Assembly: GCA_027605045.1 (NCBI GenBank)
Contig: JAQFWX010000004.1
Span: 1,312,683-1,376,682 of the forward strand
DNA length: 64,000 nt
Origin: Phallus indusiatus
Taxonomy: Eukaryota; Basidiomycota; Agaricomycetes; Phallales; Phallaceae
Reading direction: 5' to 3'
Position 1 is the first letter of the stretch, and each line of letters starts with the position of its first letter. Shown one piece after another: positions 50,814 to 63,323 of the stretch. The notes beneath the pieces are model-generated. The model was not told the DNA's origin. It ran no database searches and saw only the letters and a list, made by a program, of their open reading frames with translations. The translations under genes and the position numbers were made by a program.

Positions 50814-51936
50814 TCACCATGTAATCACAAGGATGCCCATGGTGAGAAGCAGCAAGCACGAAAGACCCGCTAAATACTCTTTTACTGCTGGCTTCCCAGT
50901 TAACTTATTACTTTCCGAACCTGTCATGAGAAACAAACGGGGCTCCCAGGAATCTTTGCCCCAATGTTGTAATAGTCGCGGGCTGAAGGAAAACTCTTTC
51001 ACCGAAGCGACAACTCCGTTCGGAATGAACTGAAATTTAGGTGCTTCATCACCGGTTTTCGCCTTGACTTTTGTTTGAGATTCGTTTTGCAAATTTTCCC
51101 TTTCGATTGGTAATTCTTCTTTTGGAAAAAGGAAGGAGCTTTCGACGATGCTCCGAACGAGTTGATCTATAGGGTGAGTTCGTCAACAAACTAATGCGTC
51201 TGATTTGCGAAGACGACTCACTGGCGAGCAGTTTATCATATTCCCGGTATAGAGAAGAATAACTTCCTTCGGTAGGAAAACTTATCCCTTTCAACCCTCG
51301 GATATTTTCTCTGGCAGCCGCACATGCTATGATATCCTCTTTTGTCAACTGTGACGCCTCGACGACTGACAGTGGTTCTGGTCTCACACAGAGAAACGTG
51401 AACCCTTCTCTCAGCCACGGTATGTGATTATACCGCTTCCCAAGAGCTATCTTTGTCATGGGATCTCGGACAGAGTGTGAAAGGATCTCCATGGCCGCCA
51501 TTCTTATACTTTGCATATCCCAAACTGTTGCCAGGCGTAAGATAGAAATCCACTGTTGTATCTCATTACGACGTGAAATATTGTTCTGGGAGTCAGATAC
51601 TAGCTGGGGTGTCCTAATTGAAACTTCATAAAAGGAAAATTGCGGTATAGAGAGCTGAAAACTAACAGTGGATAAAGGAATGCCAAGAGATGTTCAAACT
51701 CGTCACTCTCAATGTCCGGAAGTAGTAGCGGAGGATCGGCTGGTCCGACATCTTCCAACATTTTTGAAAGGATCGGAGAAGAAGTCTCGAGCATGTACCG
51801 AGGGACTCGGAATAAAACATCCTGGACCTAAACTTTCCTTGTTATGACCGATATCTTGAATAGAAGAAAGGATTCAACATACCTGGAAGCTGACACCATC
51901 TTTCATGTAATATTCTTTATGGGGGACAACAGACAT
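50814..51936 (-). CDS. BTB-domain protein with hydrophobic C-terminal tail
   Basis: Four or five exons, about 310-320 residues. The BTB part reads MSVVPHKEYYMKDGVSFQ, then VQDVLFRVPRYMLETSS, PILSKMLEDVG and FEHLLAFLYPL, followed by helices (LRLATVWDMQSIRMAAMEIL, VRPEPLSVVEASQL) seen in mushroom BTB proteins. The last residues are strongly hydrophobic (LAGLSCLLLLTMGILVITW), a candidate tail anchor, which is unusual for a BTB protein. The tail is in the open frame from 51092 to 50814 with no break. Alternatively the last exon is longer than in vivo and the tail is an artefact. Partners unknown. Confidence 0.7.
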
Positions 51937-52404
51937 GTTGTTTCACAGGAAACTCAATAGCCTTTGTCCTTAAATTTTGTGTTCATATACTACACGAAAT
52001 GATGGAGACTGCACTGCTAAAGCCTGGCAGCCTCACTTGTCTCGGCAGCAAAAGGGTATAGTCACAACGAGGCCCGAAATGACGCTATTAATATCATTCA
52101 ACAGAGATCAGGCAATGAAGTCGATCATAATTTTGAGACGTGAGACTATTCATAAGTCGGTGTGCGGCGAGCCGTGACGTCGTGCTTTTGTTATGTACCA
52201 TAACGCCACGCGCTGACTAGCCATCTCGGGGGCAATTTTATCTACATTAATAATGAAGAGATAGATTAGTATGAAATCCACAGATTTGTGCCCATAATGT
52301 TTTCATACATGTATATTTCTTGAACACTTTCACGCTCCTGGCTGGTCGTCTGATGCGATCGGAACAATGAGGGAAGAAAGATGTATGGTCGGATTGCACA
52401 GGCT
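51937..52404. other. Intergenic gap with a CRE-like TGACGTC
   Basis: This lies upstream of the BTB gene and downstream of GPI12. It contains CCGTGACGTCGTG around 52172-52184, a CRE/ATF-type sequence. No gene is visible. Confidence 0.4.
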
Positions 52405-53553
52405 TCATAAAGCTACCGGAACGACCACGTGTCGAACTGGCACCTCCACCAAATGGTTTACCCACATGTATCTTGAGAATACGACATATAACCACCTGAA
52501 CCAAACTAGCTGCGAACGATGCTGCAACATCGCCCTAAGAGCCGTGATGTAGGCTGACAGATTTGAAACACAAGTAATGGCATCGAGGACGCTCGGATTG
52601 TCTTTTTTATCTTCAGCCTCACTACCACCACTACCATCTGTCTGTTCAAGAACAAACGAAAAAAAGCTAGACAGTAGACTTCCTGGTGTATAGATCTGAT
52701 GGTTAATTTTCGATGTCAAATGAGCGAGTGGGCCAGTGTATTTCTGGGGAAGCGGGACCGTGGTTAGCGTAAAAAGCCGTAACGGCTTTCGACGTAGATG
52801 TAGATGGTTCCCTGGTGTATTGACTTCTAGCAAAAAACGTTGGACACCTCGCGGTAGAGAGATATGATTCGGATGACCTGATATGCCTTTTTCATCGAAT
52901 GTTACGATCTATTTGGACGCGTTCAGAGTGGATATATTAGGGACTTGTTATTTCTATATCGTCCTACAATTCGCGCATTAAAACGTACCGCGTTAATTTC
53001 GTGTTGATCAACAAAGCCATTAACAACTTCTGCGATCAGATCAGGGTCCCAAGTTTCTGTGATGTTATCTTGAAGATCACTAATGGAATTCATCCATATT
53101 ATTGTTCGAAGATGATACGAAATTGACTTTCAGCTCACGGATGATCCAGAACTTGAATCCTGGAGGGCGGAACACCCAAAACATCCAAACTTGCCACGAG
53201 TTCATGTTGTCTAATGTATCCTAAACCTTCGGAATTTCCTGAGCAAAGAACGAATCTCAATGAAAGAAAGTAGCTTCATCCAAGAAGATTAACAAACCGA
53301 TAGATAGACACAAAGAATAGAGCACCACGTTAGAATGTTTTAATAATGAGCTTATAGTCGGACCGAAAAACATGCATTCGTCGTCTGGGTGAGCGGTGAG
53401 CAAAAGAACTCGCTGAACTGACCCGGGTGGTTGACTCGGAATAAGAGCATCCGCTGACCCGTATGTTACTGGATATGTAAATACAGACGCTAGCCATGCA
53501 AACCCAAGGATGAAGGAGGCATATTTCAAGAAAACACGCATTCGTAGGCGCAT
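52405..53553 (-). CDS. GPI12: GlcNAc-PI de-N-acetylase (PIG-L/Gpi12)
   Basis: This is the second enzyme of GPI-anchor synthesis; it deacetylates GlcNAc-phosphatidylinositol at the ER. It starts MRLRMRVFLKYASFILGFAW, a signal anchor. VLLLTAHPDDECMFFGPTIS carries the AHPDDE metal/catalytic motif; GNSEGLGYIRQHEL and ISGHPNHIS (the other metal-binding His pair) follow. The C terminus reads WLYVVFSRYMWVNHL. About 290-300 residues, normal for the family. It shares an 89-base divergent promoter with the PI31 gene. Confidence 0.92.
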
Positions 53554-53642
53554 TCGATAAAGAGCGCTTGTTACAAACTACAAAATGTGACGTCGATAGA
53601 ATTACGTCAGAGAACTCAACTCACGCTTGACCGCAACCAACT
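53554..53642. promoter_or_regulatory. 89-bp divergent promoter GPI12/PI31 with CRE-like pair
   Basis: GTGACGTCG (TGACGTC at 53588-53594) and TTACGTCAG (TACGTCA at 53603-53609) form an inverted pair of CRE/ATF-like boxes, 8 bases apart. TGACGT is related to the TGACGCGTC box seen at other proteasome genes. Function is inferred. Confidence 0.4.
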
Positions 53643-54780
53643 ATGTCAGATATTCTCGATCCCTCAATTTTATTGTCTTCCTTGCCCAGAGTCTTGCCAC
53701 CTTCATGTACTTTACTCTCCCCACAAGATGCCATTGTCTCCTTAATTCATTCATGTATGAACGCGCTCTCATTTCGTCTGGTCGGCATAGACGAGACGAA
53801 TTCGATTGTCGCATCTGAAAATGTTTTACCCGAAGACTGGAACAAGCATAGCCCAGCAAATTATACTCTTCGTTATAAACACGAACAAAGTTCCATGGAA
53901 TATATATTTAAAATAGGAAAACTCGGATCTCAAACGGTTATCAATGCTATTGCCACCGAAGTTTGTTTGCATATCGATAATTGGCGTATTAATTCAAACT
54001 CTTTATTCAGAGCGATAAAGTTGCTACCCTTGATATAAAAACCCAGGATTACACGTCGCAATCATTTTTCCCTTACAAACTATCTGATCAGAGTCACTCG
54101 TCACTGGTCCATGGATATATATCTTCGAATCGTGTTGCTGACTTTGTGCAGGTTTTCAAGTTGAAGGTACTACAAAAAATAATTCCGGGGCTGAATAAGA
54201 GTGGGTATACAGAAGTGGTTGAAGAGTCGTACGTATCGTCCTGTTCCACACTTTATTAAATCAACTTCCAATGTACTTTAGGTCCGCCCAACCAAGAATA
54301 CAGCGAAGACGTTCACCATCTCCACCTATTTCGCCCCTTATCCTGGGCGGAACCCTCGGCAACCAAGCTCATTTTTGGACAATCCACTAGCTATCGGGCG
54401 AAGTGATCTTGATCCAATTCCTGGAAATCCATTTGCACCTCCCCCCCTGTTTGGCGGTATAGGCGATGACGGGATGGTAGTAGGACGCAATCACCCTATT
54501 TTTTCAAATCGGTTCGTTCCTGGTCGTTCGCCACAAGGGCCTTGGGGAGGAGATGGCTTTCTTCCCCCAATGGGCGCGCCTCCTGGTGCGCGTTTCGACC
54601 CCATTACTCCGTTGAATCAGATCCCTGGGAGAGGCGGAATTCATCCTAGGACAGGAGTTCATCGCTCAAGTGAGCCTGACAATGATGAGTTTCAGCCTCC
54701 AGGCATAGTGAGTCTCGTCTTGGTTTCGACTCATCTTCACCTTGTGACCTTCATACCTTTAGAATGATATGTTTTCTTAG
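53643..54780 (+). CDS. PSMF1: Proteasome regulator PI31 (PSMF1/Fub1)
   Basis: PI31 binds the 20S proteasome through its Pro/Gly-rich C terminus. It starts MSDILDPSILLSSLPRVLPP. The N-terminal FP-like domain reads YTLRYKHEQSSMEYIFKIGK. The C-terminal half is diagnostic: NPLAIGRSDLDPIPGNPFAP, NHPIFSNRF, GPWGGDGFLPPMGAPPGARF and the end DNDEFQPPGINDMFS. Two one-base frame breaks occur: one A is missing at 53996-53998 (restoring KLFIQSDKVATLDI) and one C at 54334-54337 (restoring ISPPYPGRNPRQPSS). It is the fourth proteasome-linked gene in the window. Confidence 0.85.
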
Positions 54781-54852
54781 TTGGATTACGCACTATATAT
54801 ATTGTGAATACAAATGTGTATTATTTTTAGTGATTTTGAATGTTCTAAAATG

Positions 54853-55484
54853 TCATTGGCTTTTGAACCCTTTCTGGGCGAGGATTGACAGCACGCCTTT
54901 TTGTTTAGCTCTTCTAACTGCCTTGGCCATCTTCCTCTGACTTCTCCAGCTCAGTTTCGTCTGTGATCTCGGCTTTATTTTTCCCATGGACGTTATGAAC
55001 GTTTTCATTAACTCGGGGTTGTTAGTCTCCTTTATAGGGTCAATATCGAGTTGTCGAAAAATATCATTCTGCAACGCGGTTCGAGCATCTGGCCCAACTT
55101 GGAATGGCGTGTTGGTACGTTGTGAAGTTGAGGAGTCTTGAGGTCGGAGAAAACTCAGGGGATTGTATAGCTGCAAGCTCTCAATTAGCATCCCGTTTTA
55201 GGAGTGGTTACTTGGGAACTCACACTGTTAGCTGCCCAGCTAATTTGATTACTAGATGTATTTGTCTTCACCCCTAAAACAAAGTTTGGTGTCGGTAACA
55301 ACCAGTGCCGTCACGGGGATGTGTAAATACCTATTTGGCTGGACTCTTTCACGACATCTCCGATTTTTCTGGCGCCGTCACCTGCTTGCGATGTTGGCCA
55401 TTTCGGACGTTGTTGTGTAGAAACGTTTCTGAAGTTTAGCGAGGTGACGAGTGGTCGTATGACAGTCCCTCGAGACCCGAACAT
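54853..55484 (-). CDS. RSM18: Mitochondrial ribosomal protein bS18m (Rsm18)
   Basis: The N terminus MFGSRGTVIRPLVTSLNFRN is Arg-rich without acidic residues, as in a mitochondrial presequence. A poorly conserved middle (KIGDVVKESSQI, YNPLSFLRPQDSS) leads to the S18 core: FITSMGKIKPRSQTKLSWR then QRKMAKAVRRAKQKGVLSIL, which matches the bacterial S18 pattern of G-x-I-x-PR, L, QR and AI-x-RAR. It ends QKGFKSQ. Four short exons, about 165 residues. It has 90 bases to the RIM15 ATG on the other strand. Confidence 0.8.
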
Positions 55485-55574
55485 GGAGAGCCTCGGGGGT
55501 GATTATGTAATTGATCTTTGTTTTCTCAACGATACCAACCATAATGTGCTGAAATCGAGTTTTTTGAGCTGCTG

Positions 55575-58500
55575 ATGGCAGAATCAAGCTCTTCTTCAAA
55601 TACCGCAGCATCTAAACGTGGAGCACCCTCTCCTCTTGTGTTCAATTCTGAGACCGTTATTCCCGTTTCGTCAACCTCAAATGTCTCCTCACGCACTCAG
55701 ACTGTAAACATGCCTCATGTCAAGGTAACCAACTTCAGCTTGTTTTGTTTACATTCTCATAGTTTTTTTCCTTGCTAGAAAAATATTACCCGCCGTTTAC
55801 GACTCGCAAAGCAAGAATGTGACGCCGCTCTTCACAGGATAATAAACAACATCACCCAGTTCATCGAAGAACGTATACGCAACAAGCAGGCAGAGGAGAC
55901 TCATCACCAGTTATTCAGAGAATCCTTCGATATCTCAGCATCTGATATTCTTTCTCACCAAGATCGCGGGCAGTTTGACGCTGCCAGTGATGATGCTGGG
56001 TATGACGCCGAAGCGGAGGGAAGGCATAGTCGTCAACGTATGCTCACCTGTAACATTGTTTTATCTTACCGTTAACATCACATACAGGTTCCATTTCTTC
56101 CAGCCCATCCCTCAGACGGTCCGTTCATTTACCAATAGCAACACAATATCAACCGTCCTCTGAATCAAGCCCGCGTAAAAGTTCGGGTGGTTCTAACACA
56201 TGGGGTGCTCAACCAAGCAGCTATTCTTCCCGTCGGTTTTCCAGATCTATTCACGTCCCGCTTAATTCTGCTCCAAGTTCCCGGTCAACTTCACGCTCCA
56301 GGTCTCCCCTGCCATCGCAAGCACAACTTCCTCAGCCACCTCAATCTGGAGGACTGACACCCTCTCAGTCAAACCAACCCCTGGAACCCCCCCTCGCTGT
56401 TGTATCTCCTCGACCGCGGAACCCAGATACACTGTCACAATCAACGCATTCTAATAGACGTCATTCTCGTGTTTTCTTCGATGATCCCCCAGCTCCAGAT
56501 CCTTTTGTGATGAGTTTAAACGAGCTTACTTCAATCGCTACAGATATTTGCGAAACATCTGTTTCGTCCTTGACCGCAAATCCCAAGTCTTGCCATGAGC
56601 TGGTTGCTAAGGTGCGGACCATTGGCCATGCATGGGACGAACATCTAGATTGGCCAGGAAGGAGTTGGCATATGCAAATTTTGCTCGCCTTGGCAAGTCT
56701 AACCCGAGTAGTTGAATGGTGGGAAGCTGAAAATAAGTTTTGGAACTTTACCGAAGAGGGAGATTCAACAGAAGCAAAGGACGGCGAAGATGAACCTTTC
56801 CTTTTCGTCCTAAAACCCGAGTCTGATGAAAATGAAACTATTAACCCTACCTCCCCTTTTGCATTGGATCATCATCCTTTAAAAGAACAGGATCCTAAAG
56901 CTTTGATGGTCCGAGATGAATATCGAACTCGATTTTCACCGTCGAAACCCTCTTCGCTTTCAGGTCGACAATCACGGGACGAAACAACCAAAGAACAAAC
57001 ACTATCTAAACAACAGGAGCATGCTCCTCGCTTTCAGACCGCTGAAACATTGCGCGAAGTCACAGATTTCGCGCGGTACACCACCATCGTTTTAGAACTA
57101 GCCGCTGACGGAGATCATGTAGTCTCCGTTAATCTGGCCTGGAGGGTTGTTGTTGGGTACGCGTGTGACATTTAGGATCGTTATCTAATTTTCTAAACTC
57201 TTTATAATAGGAGTGACACTAGCGATCTTCTTCGAAATGGACTTTCTCCATACTTGCACCCTGACAACTGGAATACGTTCAAAGAAGCCTGTCGCGATCT
57301 TCAGACAGACAAAGGGAATACTAAGGAAATCCGATTTAAGCTCTTGGTCGAGCCAAACGATGATGACGATGACGAAAAGAACGAAGATCCGAGTCCTTTA
57401 TACTACTGTGATATGGAGGGAAAAGGGATGCTTATCACTAATAAATCCGCTTCATCTCATACTGTATGGGTGTTGAAGACATTATCGCCCCCTCATGAAG
57501 AGTATCTTAATACCAGTGCTGCTGGAGTTGATAATGCCGAAATAGGTGGAGAACGGACGCCTGCTGACCTGCTTCGTTCTTTTGATGCCCATCGTGCTAC
57601 GGAGCTCGAACCAATTACTCCCTTTCCGCTACAATATCCAATCAGCACCGCCCTCATTCTCTGTCGTATATGCGAGTGTCAAGTGCCGGAATGGTATTTT
57701 GAGAAACATAACGAAAGCTGCAATGACGTGCATCGGTTCGAAGCTGATATTGCGGATTGTAACGAAACCATTGCCGAGTTGCGTTCAACAGTTCGCGAGC
57801 TTTCAGCCGCACTAGAACGTTCGAATCTATTATCCGCTCCAGAATATCGTGGATTGCAGCTTTTATCACCAGGATCGTCTCCTAACACAGGGTCATCTCT
57901 TACTCAAACCCGAACCCATCTTTCTCGAATGCAGCGTGCAAACGTGAAAAAGATGCAACAACGGATTTTAGACCAATTGGAAGATGTATTATCCATGACT
58001 AACGAAATATCGACGCCTGCTCTGAGGGAAGAGGAAAACTTAGAGCCCGTTGAACGTCAATTACTACTCAGTCCTGGCTCAGTTTCCAAAGTAGAGTTGG
58101 TTCGTAAATGGAACAAACCGTTGACCGAAGATCCGGCTCTTTCAAAATTGATTCAAGACGTTGAGAAAGTCATGTTCGCAAAGATCGATAACGTCTTGCG
58201 TATGCGAGAAAGAATTCGCTACTCAGAACTCAATCGTAAAGTTTGGGAAGCGAGTGTTGAAGAGCAACTGGCTAAAGAAGAGGATAGTGGGACGGAAGAG
58301 GCCGAAATTACGGGAAACGAAGATAGCTTGAGCAGCGCCGACCGAGTTAGGGAAAAGCTCTCTCGCCTAGTCAATGAACACCATAGTGGTGGATCACGAT
58401 CCGATTCGCCGTCCGAATACAGTTTTGGTAAAGAGCCTGAACCCACTCCCCTTGCCGCTTCCTCTCCTAGTATGAATCCTGTTGGTATCCGAGAGCCAGT

Positions 58501-61405
58501 TCCCCATCCTGTATTTCAAGCTTTCGGCGGCGCCTTTGGAACGCGATCTTCAACACCGTCCTCCATTTCCTCCCCATTAGCACTTGCTGTTCCAATCACG
58601 GCACCACCACCCTCTCTGACACTCTCTCCTGAACACGATCCGGCTCGCATCATTCGTACGCGTCGTTCTACTCAAGCGTTAAGCATTGAACCTCGTCTCA
58701 CGATAACCCCGCCTCTTTCACCGATGGTCACTGCTGGTGAGAACAAATCAAGTGGTGCACATCTGAGACGACATTCCACTGTCCACGCGATGAGTCCCAT
58801 CACTTCCAGCGGACCCCTTTCACCTCGATTGTCGGCGGCTCCTTTATCTCGCACCACTCCTCCTTCACTAAGAGACTTTGAAATTATAAAACCAATAAGC
58901 AAAGGTGCCTTTGGTTCTGTTTTCTTGGCCAAGAAAAAGGTTACTGGCGATTACTACGCAATCAAGGTTCTGAGGAAGGCCGATATGATTGCAAAGAATC
59001 AAATCACCAACGTTAAACACGAGCGAATGATCCTGATGAAACAATCAGAAAGCCCCTTTGTCGCCAAGCTGTATTTTACTTTCCAAAGTAAAGATTACTT
59101 GTATCTTGTCATGGAGTATTTGAACGGCGGTGATTGCGCGGCTCTAATCAAATCCCTTGTGAATTTACCCGAGGAATGGACACGAAATTATGTTGCTGAA
59201 GTAGTGTTAGGATTAGAGTATTTGCACAAGCGGGGTATAGTTCACCGGTAAGCATTAAACAGGATCTTAACCAATCCGCATATAATGTTCATAACACGAT
59301 AATGCAGTGATCTTAAGCCTGATAATCTTCTCATCGATCTGCACGGTCACCTCAAGTTAACTGATTTCGGTTTGAGCCGTATCGGATTGCTCAATCGTCA
59401 GGCGAGAGACACCAATTTCCAAATGGAGAGGTTGGGAACTCGATCTTTGGCACGTTATAGTCCATCCAGACCTCCGTCCATAGATTCGGCGTCTCCTCTT
59501 ACTGCTCTTGATTCCTATTTTAACGTGCGCTCTAACTCGCATTCATCACCTCACCCTATTCTAGGGGGCGATGATGTGAGTGAGTCCAGTGGTTCTGAAA
59601 GTTTATCTGGATTGTTTTGGAAACGAGGACGGCCCGGAGAAAGCCCTTTACAATCTTTTGCAACCGACTTGACTACGGATTTGAGGTCTCATTCTGGTGT
59701 AGGTACTCCTCCGACGGATCAAAAGTTTGTTGGAACACCGGATTATCTAGCACCAGAAAGTATTCTTGGAATCAGCGGCGACGATCCTACGGTGGATTGG
59801 GTAATTGCTTGATATTTGTTTTTGTATCCTGTGATATTGATTTTATGGTAGTGGGCATTAGGCGTTATCACTTATGAATTTTTATACGGGATTCCGCCAT
59901 TTCATGCGGAAACTCCGGAGAAGGTCTTCACGAATATTCTTTCCGGACACGTCGAGTGGCACGATGACTGGATAGAAATTTCCGACGAAGCTCGCGATTT
60001 CATAATGAAACTGTTGGTAACAGATCCTTCGTCGCGACTAGGTGCTAATGGTGCAGAGGAAGTGAAAGCGCATCCGTTCTTCGCAGGCGTTGAGTGGGAT
60101 AAAATTACTACCCAGGAAGCCCAATTTATCCCCCAAGTGACTGATCCCGAGTCAACCGATTATTTCGATCCACGAGGAGCTCTTCCTCAGCTGTTCCAGG
60201 ACGATGACGGAAGGCCCTCAAAAACAGTGTTGTCTGAAAGCCCTGCCTCCGATTACTTGGCGACTCCTCCAATTCCCGCATCTTCGCGTGAAACAAACAA
60301 TTCTCCCATACTCGACGACTTTGGAGCATTCAGTTACAAAAATCTTCCAGTTCTAAAGCAAGCTAACGATGACGTGATTCGAAAGCTCAAAACAGAAGCT
60401 AAGCCGGAACTGAGGGGAGCTCCAAATCTCGGTGTTCTTGGACTTGATACTCCGGCTGTGATAGGACGAAGTCGAAGTGTTTCGCAACGGTTGAAAAAAC
60501 CTCCTAGTGTCATAACGAGCGGAGAGAAGGTATTATATTTCAATGTGGCCGTCAATTATGAACGAAAGTTTTCTGATTCAATTATTAGATTACATCTTTG
60601 CAAGGTGGACCTCCTTCCCCGTCTACTTCTGCATCCTCCCTCGCATCATCACCTTCGCGCGCCAGTCAGATTCCTCTAGCAGGCGGGAGTGCTGCAGTTC
60701 ATAGTCGAAGACCTTCAGAATATACGGCTGTGGAACGTTTTAAAGCAAATCAACTTGACGATGTCCGGCGAAATTCCATGCCTAGTCGATTACGAACGGC
60801 TTCTGTATCTAGCATAGATCAAGCTTCATCGGTCGAATCTTCTGATTTATGGCAGCGCCCAGCTGGGCAAAGCGATACTACTAGTCAGATCACGAACTGG
60901 GGAGACAAAAAATCGGATAATGCGAGTGGTGACCGTATATTGACGTGCCTTATTGTGGAGGACAACCCCATAAGCCGGAAAATTTTGGAGACAATACTTA
61001 CGCGGATGGGCTGTCGGTGCATTCTCGCAGCTGACGGTGCGGAGGCCATCAGTATAGCTCTGGCCGATATAAGTAAGCAGCTATGATTCTGAATTTTCTT
61101 TCTTGGTCTATGGCTCATATTTTCTTGTAGAGATAGATTGTATCTTTATGGATCTCCACATGCCGATGATCGATGGAGAAGAGGCTGCACGCTATATCAA
61201 AAGTACCAGCAACAAAAATAGCAACACGCCGATAGTCGCTGTAAGTGCTTACAGCGGGCAGGATGCCAGCGGGGCTAGCAATATTTTTGCGGCCTCACTG
61301 GCCAAACCCATATCCAAAAACGAACTCATTGCTGCCATACGGCAGTTGGGCTTCAAAACGACCACGAATGACGGATCAAAAACGACGACGAAGATTGGAC
61401 GCTAA
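55575..61405 (+). CDS. RIM15: Rim15-type AGC protein kinase with receiver domain
   Basis: Rim15 acts in nutrient and stress signalling (quiescence) downstream of TORC1 and PKA in yeast. Order of parts: Ser-rich N terminus ([16 protein letters not shown]); a PAS-like region ([31 protein letters not shown]); a C2HC finger ([20 protein letters not shown]); a long linker; the kinase, with [15 protein letters not shown] and [12 protein letters not shown] near 58890-58990, [12 protein letters not shown] split by an intron (59249/59308), KLTDFGLSR, a long insert, then [14 protein letters not shown] near 59735; and a receiver domain (60945-61370) with [11 protein letters not shown], the phospho-acceptor Asp in FMDLHMP, and Lys in LAKPIS. 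Catalytic residues are intact. All exons join in frame. About 1,750 residues. Confidence 0.93.
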
Positions 61406-61884
61406 CCTGTGGATTTATTATATCTTTCTTTTCTTCAATTTCAAACATCTATGCCTAAATCACACACTCAGTCGACAATTCGATATTCACCTATGCCTTT
61501 CATTTTTCCCATATCTCCTTGCATAAACATCTCTGCATTCTTCAACATTGTACCGTAGATTTATCATAAACGCAGTCTCATTCGTCTATGCCGCTAACTC
61601 GCTTATCAATCTTCACAAATTGATTTATTATCAGATATTTGCCAATATTATAAGTGGATGGCGATATATCAGTACGTGCGCTGAAGGAAGATTCCGGATC
61701 GCAATGTTTCGATACAAAATGAGTGTGATAGGTTGGGGACCACCGGCGCTTGACGAGCGGAGAAGCAAGCGCCAATGACTAATTAGCTCCGATTTCCCAC
61801 GGGGAACTTTTATCAGATAAACTCGTATTGGTGCGAGCCAAGCGAGCCTGTTCCCCCCTTCAGTTGCTGTCCTTTTCCCCCTCC
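61406..61884. other. Intergenic gap between RIM15 and the Apd1-like gene
   Basis: 3' flank of RIM15 and upstream region of the next gene. GGCGCTTG (61745-61752) and CAAGCGCC (61766-61773) form a perfect 8-bp inverted repeat with a 13-base loop, about 110 bases before the next ATG. Nothing else is supported. Confidence 0.5.
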
Positions 61885-63323
61885 ATGGAGAGTTTTAAAC
61901 GCATATGCAGATTAATTATAAACAATCCAGATCTCTACGATGCTCGAATTTCTCATTTAGAAGAGACGACGGAACGATTGGAAAGGTCCAACGTTCCAGT
62001 GTCAGACGACCCATGCAGGCAAGTGAAACCGAGCTCCGCACTTTTTCAACGACACTTACTTTGGAAAAAAAAAGAACATGTGCCAACCCTTGTGAATTCG
62101 ATCATCCGGACTATCCGAACAGCTTCAGTGTCGACTTGACCTCCGAAATGCTGGGGTCTGTCAAACCCTACCAACGGCAGGTGCGTATTCGAGATGAATT
62201 AAATTTGTCTGGTGTTCACCGAAATTCATACCTGTTCATTAGGTCGTGATATCCACGGGTAAAGCTGATTGGGCACGAGACATCGCAGAAGAAGAAGGCT
62301 CACTGGCCCAGCATTTGAATGCCGCGAGTAAACACCACCGTCGACCTTCGGGTAGCGCCGCCACAAGGCCCAAAAAACAAGAAATAAAAAATCCACCCGG
62401 AATTTTTACTTCAACAGAACAAAGTCGTCTCTCCATACTGAACGGATCGCATAACAGCCTTTCATGCACCGACGACAAGGAAAGTGTTCTGGTCTTCCCA
62501 GATTACAAGTTCGTCAAGGAAGTACCCCGTACCCAAGAGGGCTCCGAGCTACTATGGCGTAATGTTTTGGAGCCTACATTGAATCGAACAGGAAATCGAG
62601 ACAGCGGAGTGTGGAAGTCATACCCATTACAGTATGCTTGCGTAATATTACTTTGTATGTGTCTGGACTTTTCTGGTGGTTCTAGCTCTTTTTTTCTCGA
62701 CGTGTTTTACTCAATCAGTGTTCTTTCTCCTTTTCCAAAGGTTCTCATAAACGCCGTGATAACCGATGCCATATCGCTGCATCAAAATTGCAATCAGGTA
62801 ATTGTAAATTTTCTTCTCGATATAGTAAACTCCTGTGCTGACGAAGCGGTGCTACGGCAATTTTCCTTATTAGCATTGACCGAAGCATTAGAAAAAGAAG
62901 GCTATGAAGTACACACAGATCTAGAAGAACCATTTGGACAACGAGCAGTAGAAGATTATCCCGGCACAGATGAGGAGCGTGAGCAAGAGTTCCTCAATCA
63001 GCTACAGGCTATTGCCGATTCGACGGATCCAAAAAAAGTATTAATTGTAAAGACATCACACATCGGTGGTCACAGATACAGTGGGAATGTTGTTGTAAGT
63101 CTTCTCAATTGAAACTCACTGCATAGCCTTCTTCATGACTTTGTCATCTTTCAAGATATACACACCGCAGGGGTCCGGAATTTGGTATGGGCGCGTATCT
63201 TCGCATGAAGTGCCCGCAATTGTGAAAACGACTATTTGCGAGGGTAAAATTCTGCCCGCACTCCTTCGAGGTGGTGTTAATTTATCACGACCGAAGAACC
63301 CACAATCTCTACTGGCTTGGTGA
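61885..63323 (+). CDS. APD1: Apd1-like thioredoxin-fold [2Fe-2S] protein
   Basis: Member of the fungal Apd1/Aim32 (sucrase/ferredoxin-like) family, known to bind a [2Fe-2S] cluster through two Cys and two His. ATG 61885 gives MESFKRICRLIINNPDLYDA. DDPCRTCANPCEFDHPDYP, LTSEMLGSVKPYQRQVVIST and GKADWARDIAEEEGSLAQHL follow. Candidate cluster ligands are the two Cys of CSHKRRDNRC and the His pair of TSHIGGHRYSGN. The end is YTPQGSGIWYGRVSSHEV, ALLRGGVNLSRPK and SLLAW; a C-terminal Trp is needed for cluster insertion in yeast Apd1, favouring Apd1 over Aim32. The intron at 62019-62074 requires a GC donor with perfect consensus (AG|GCAAGT...AAAG), which rebuilds PCRTCANPC. Confidence 0.87.
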
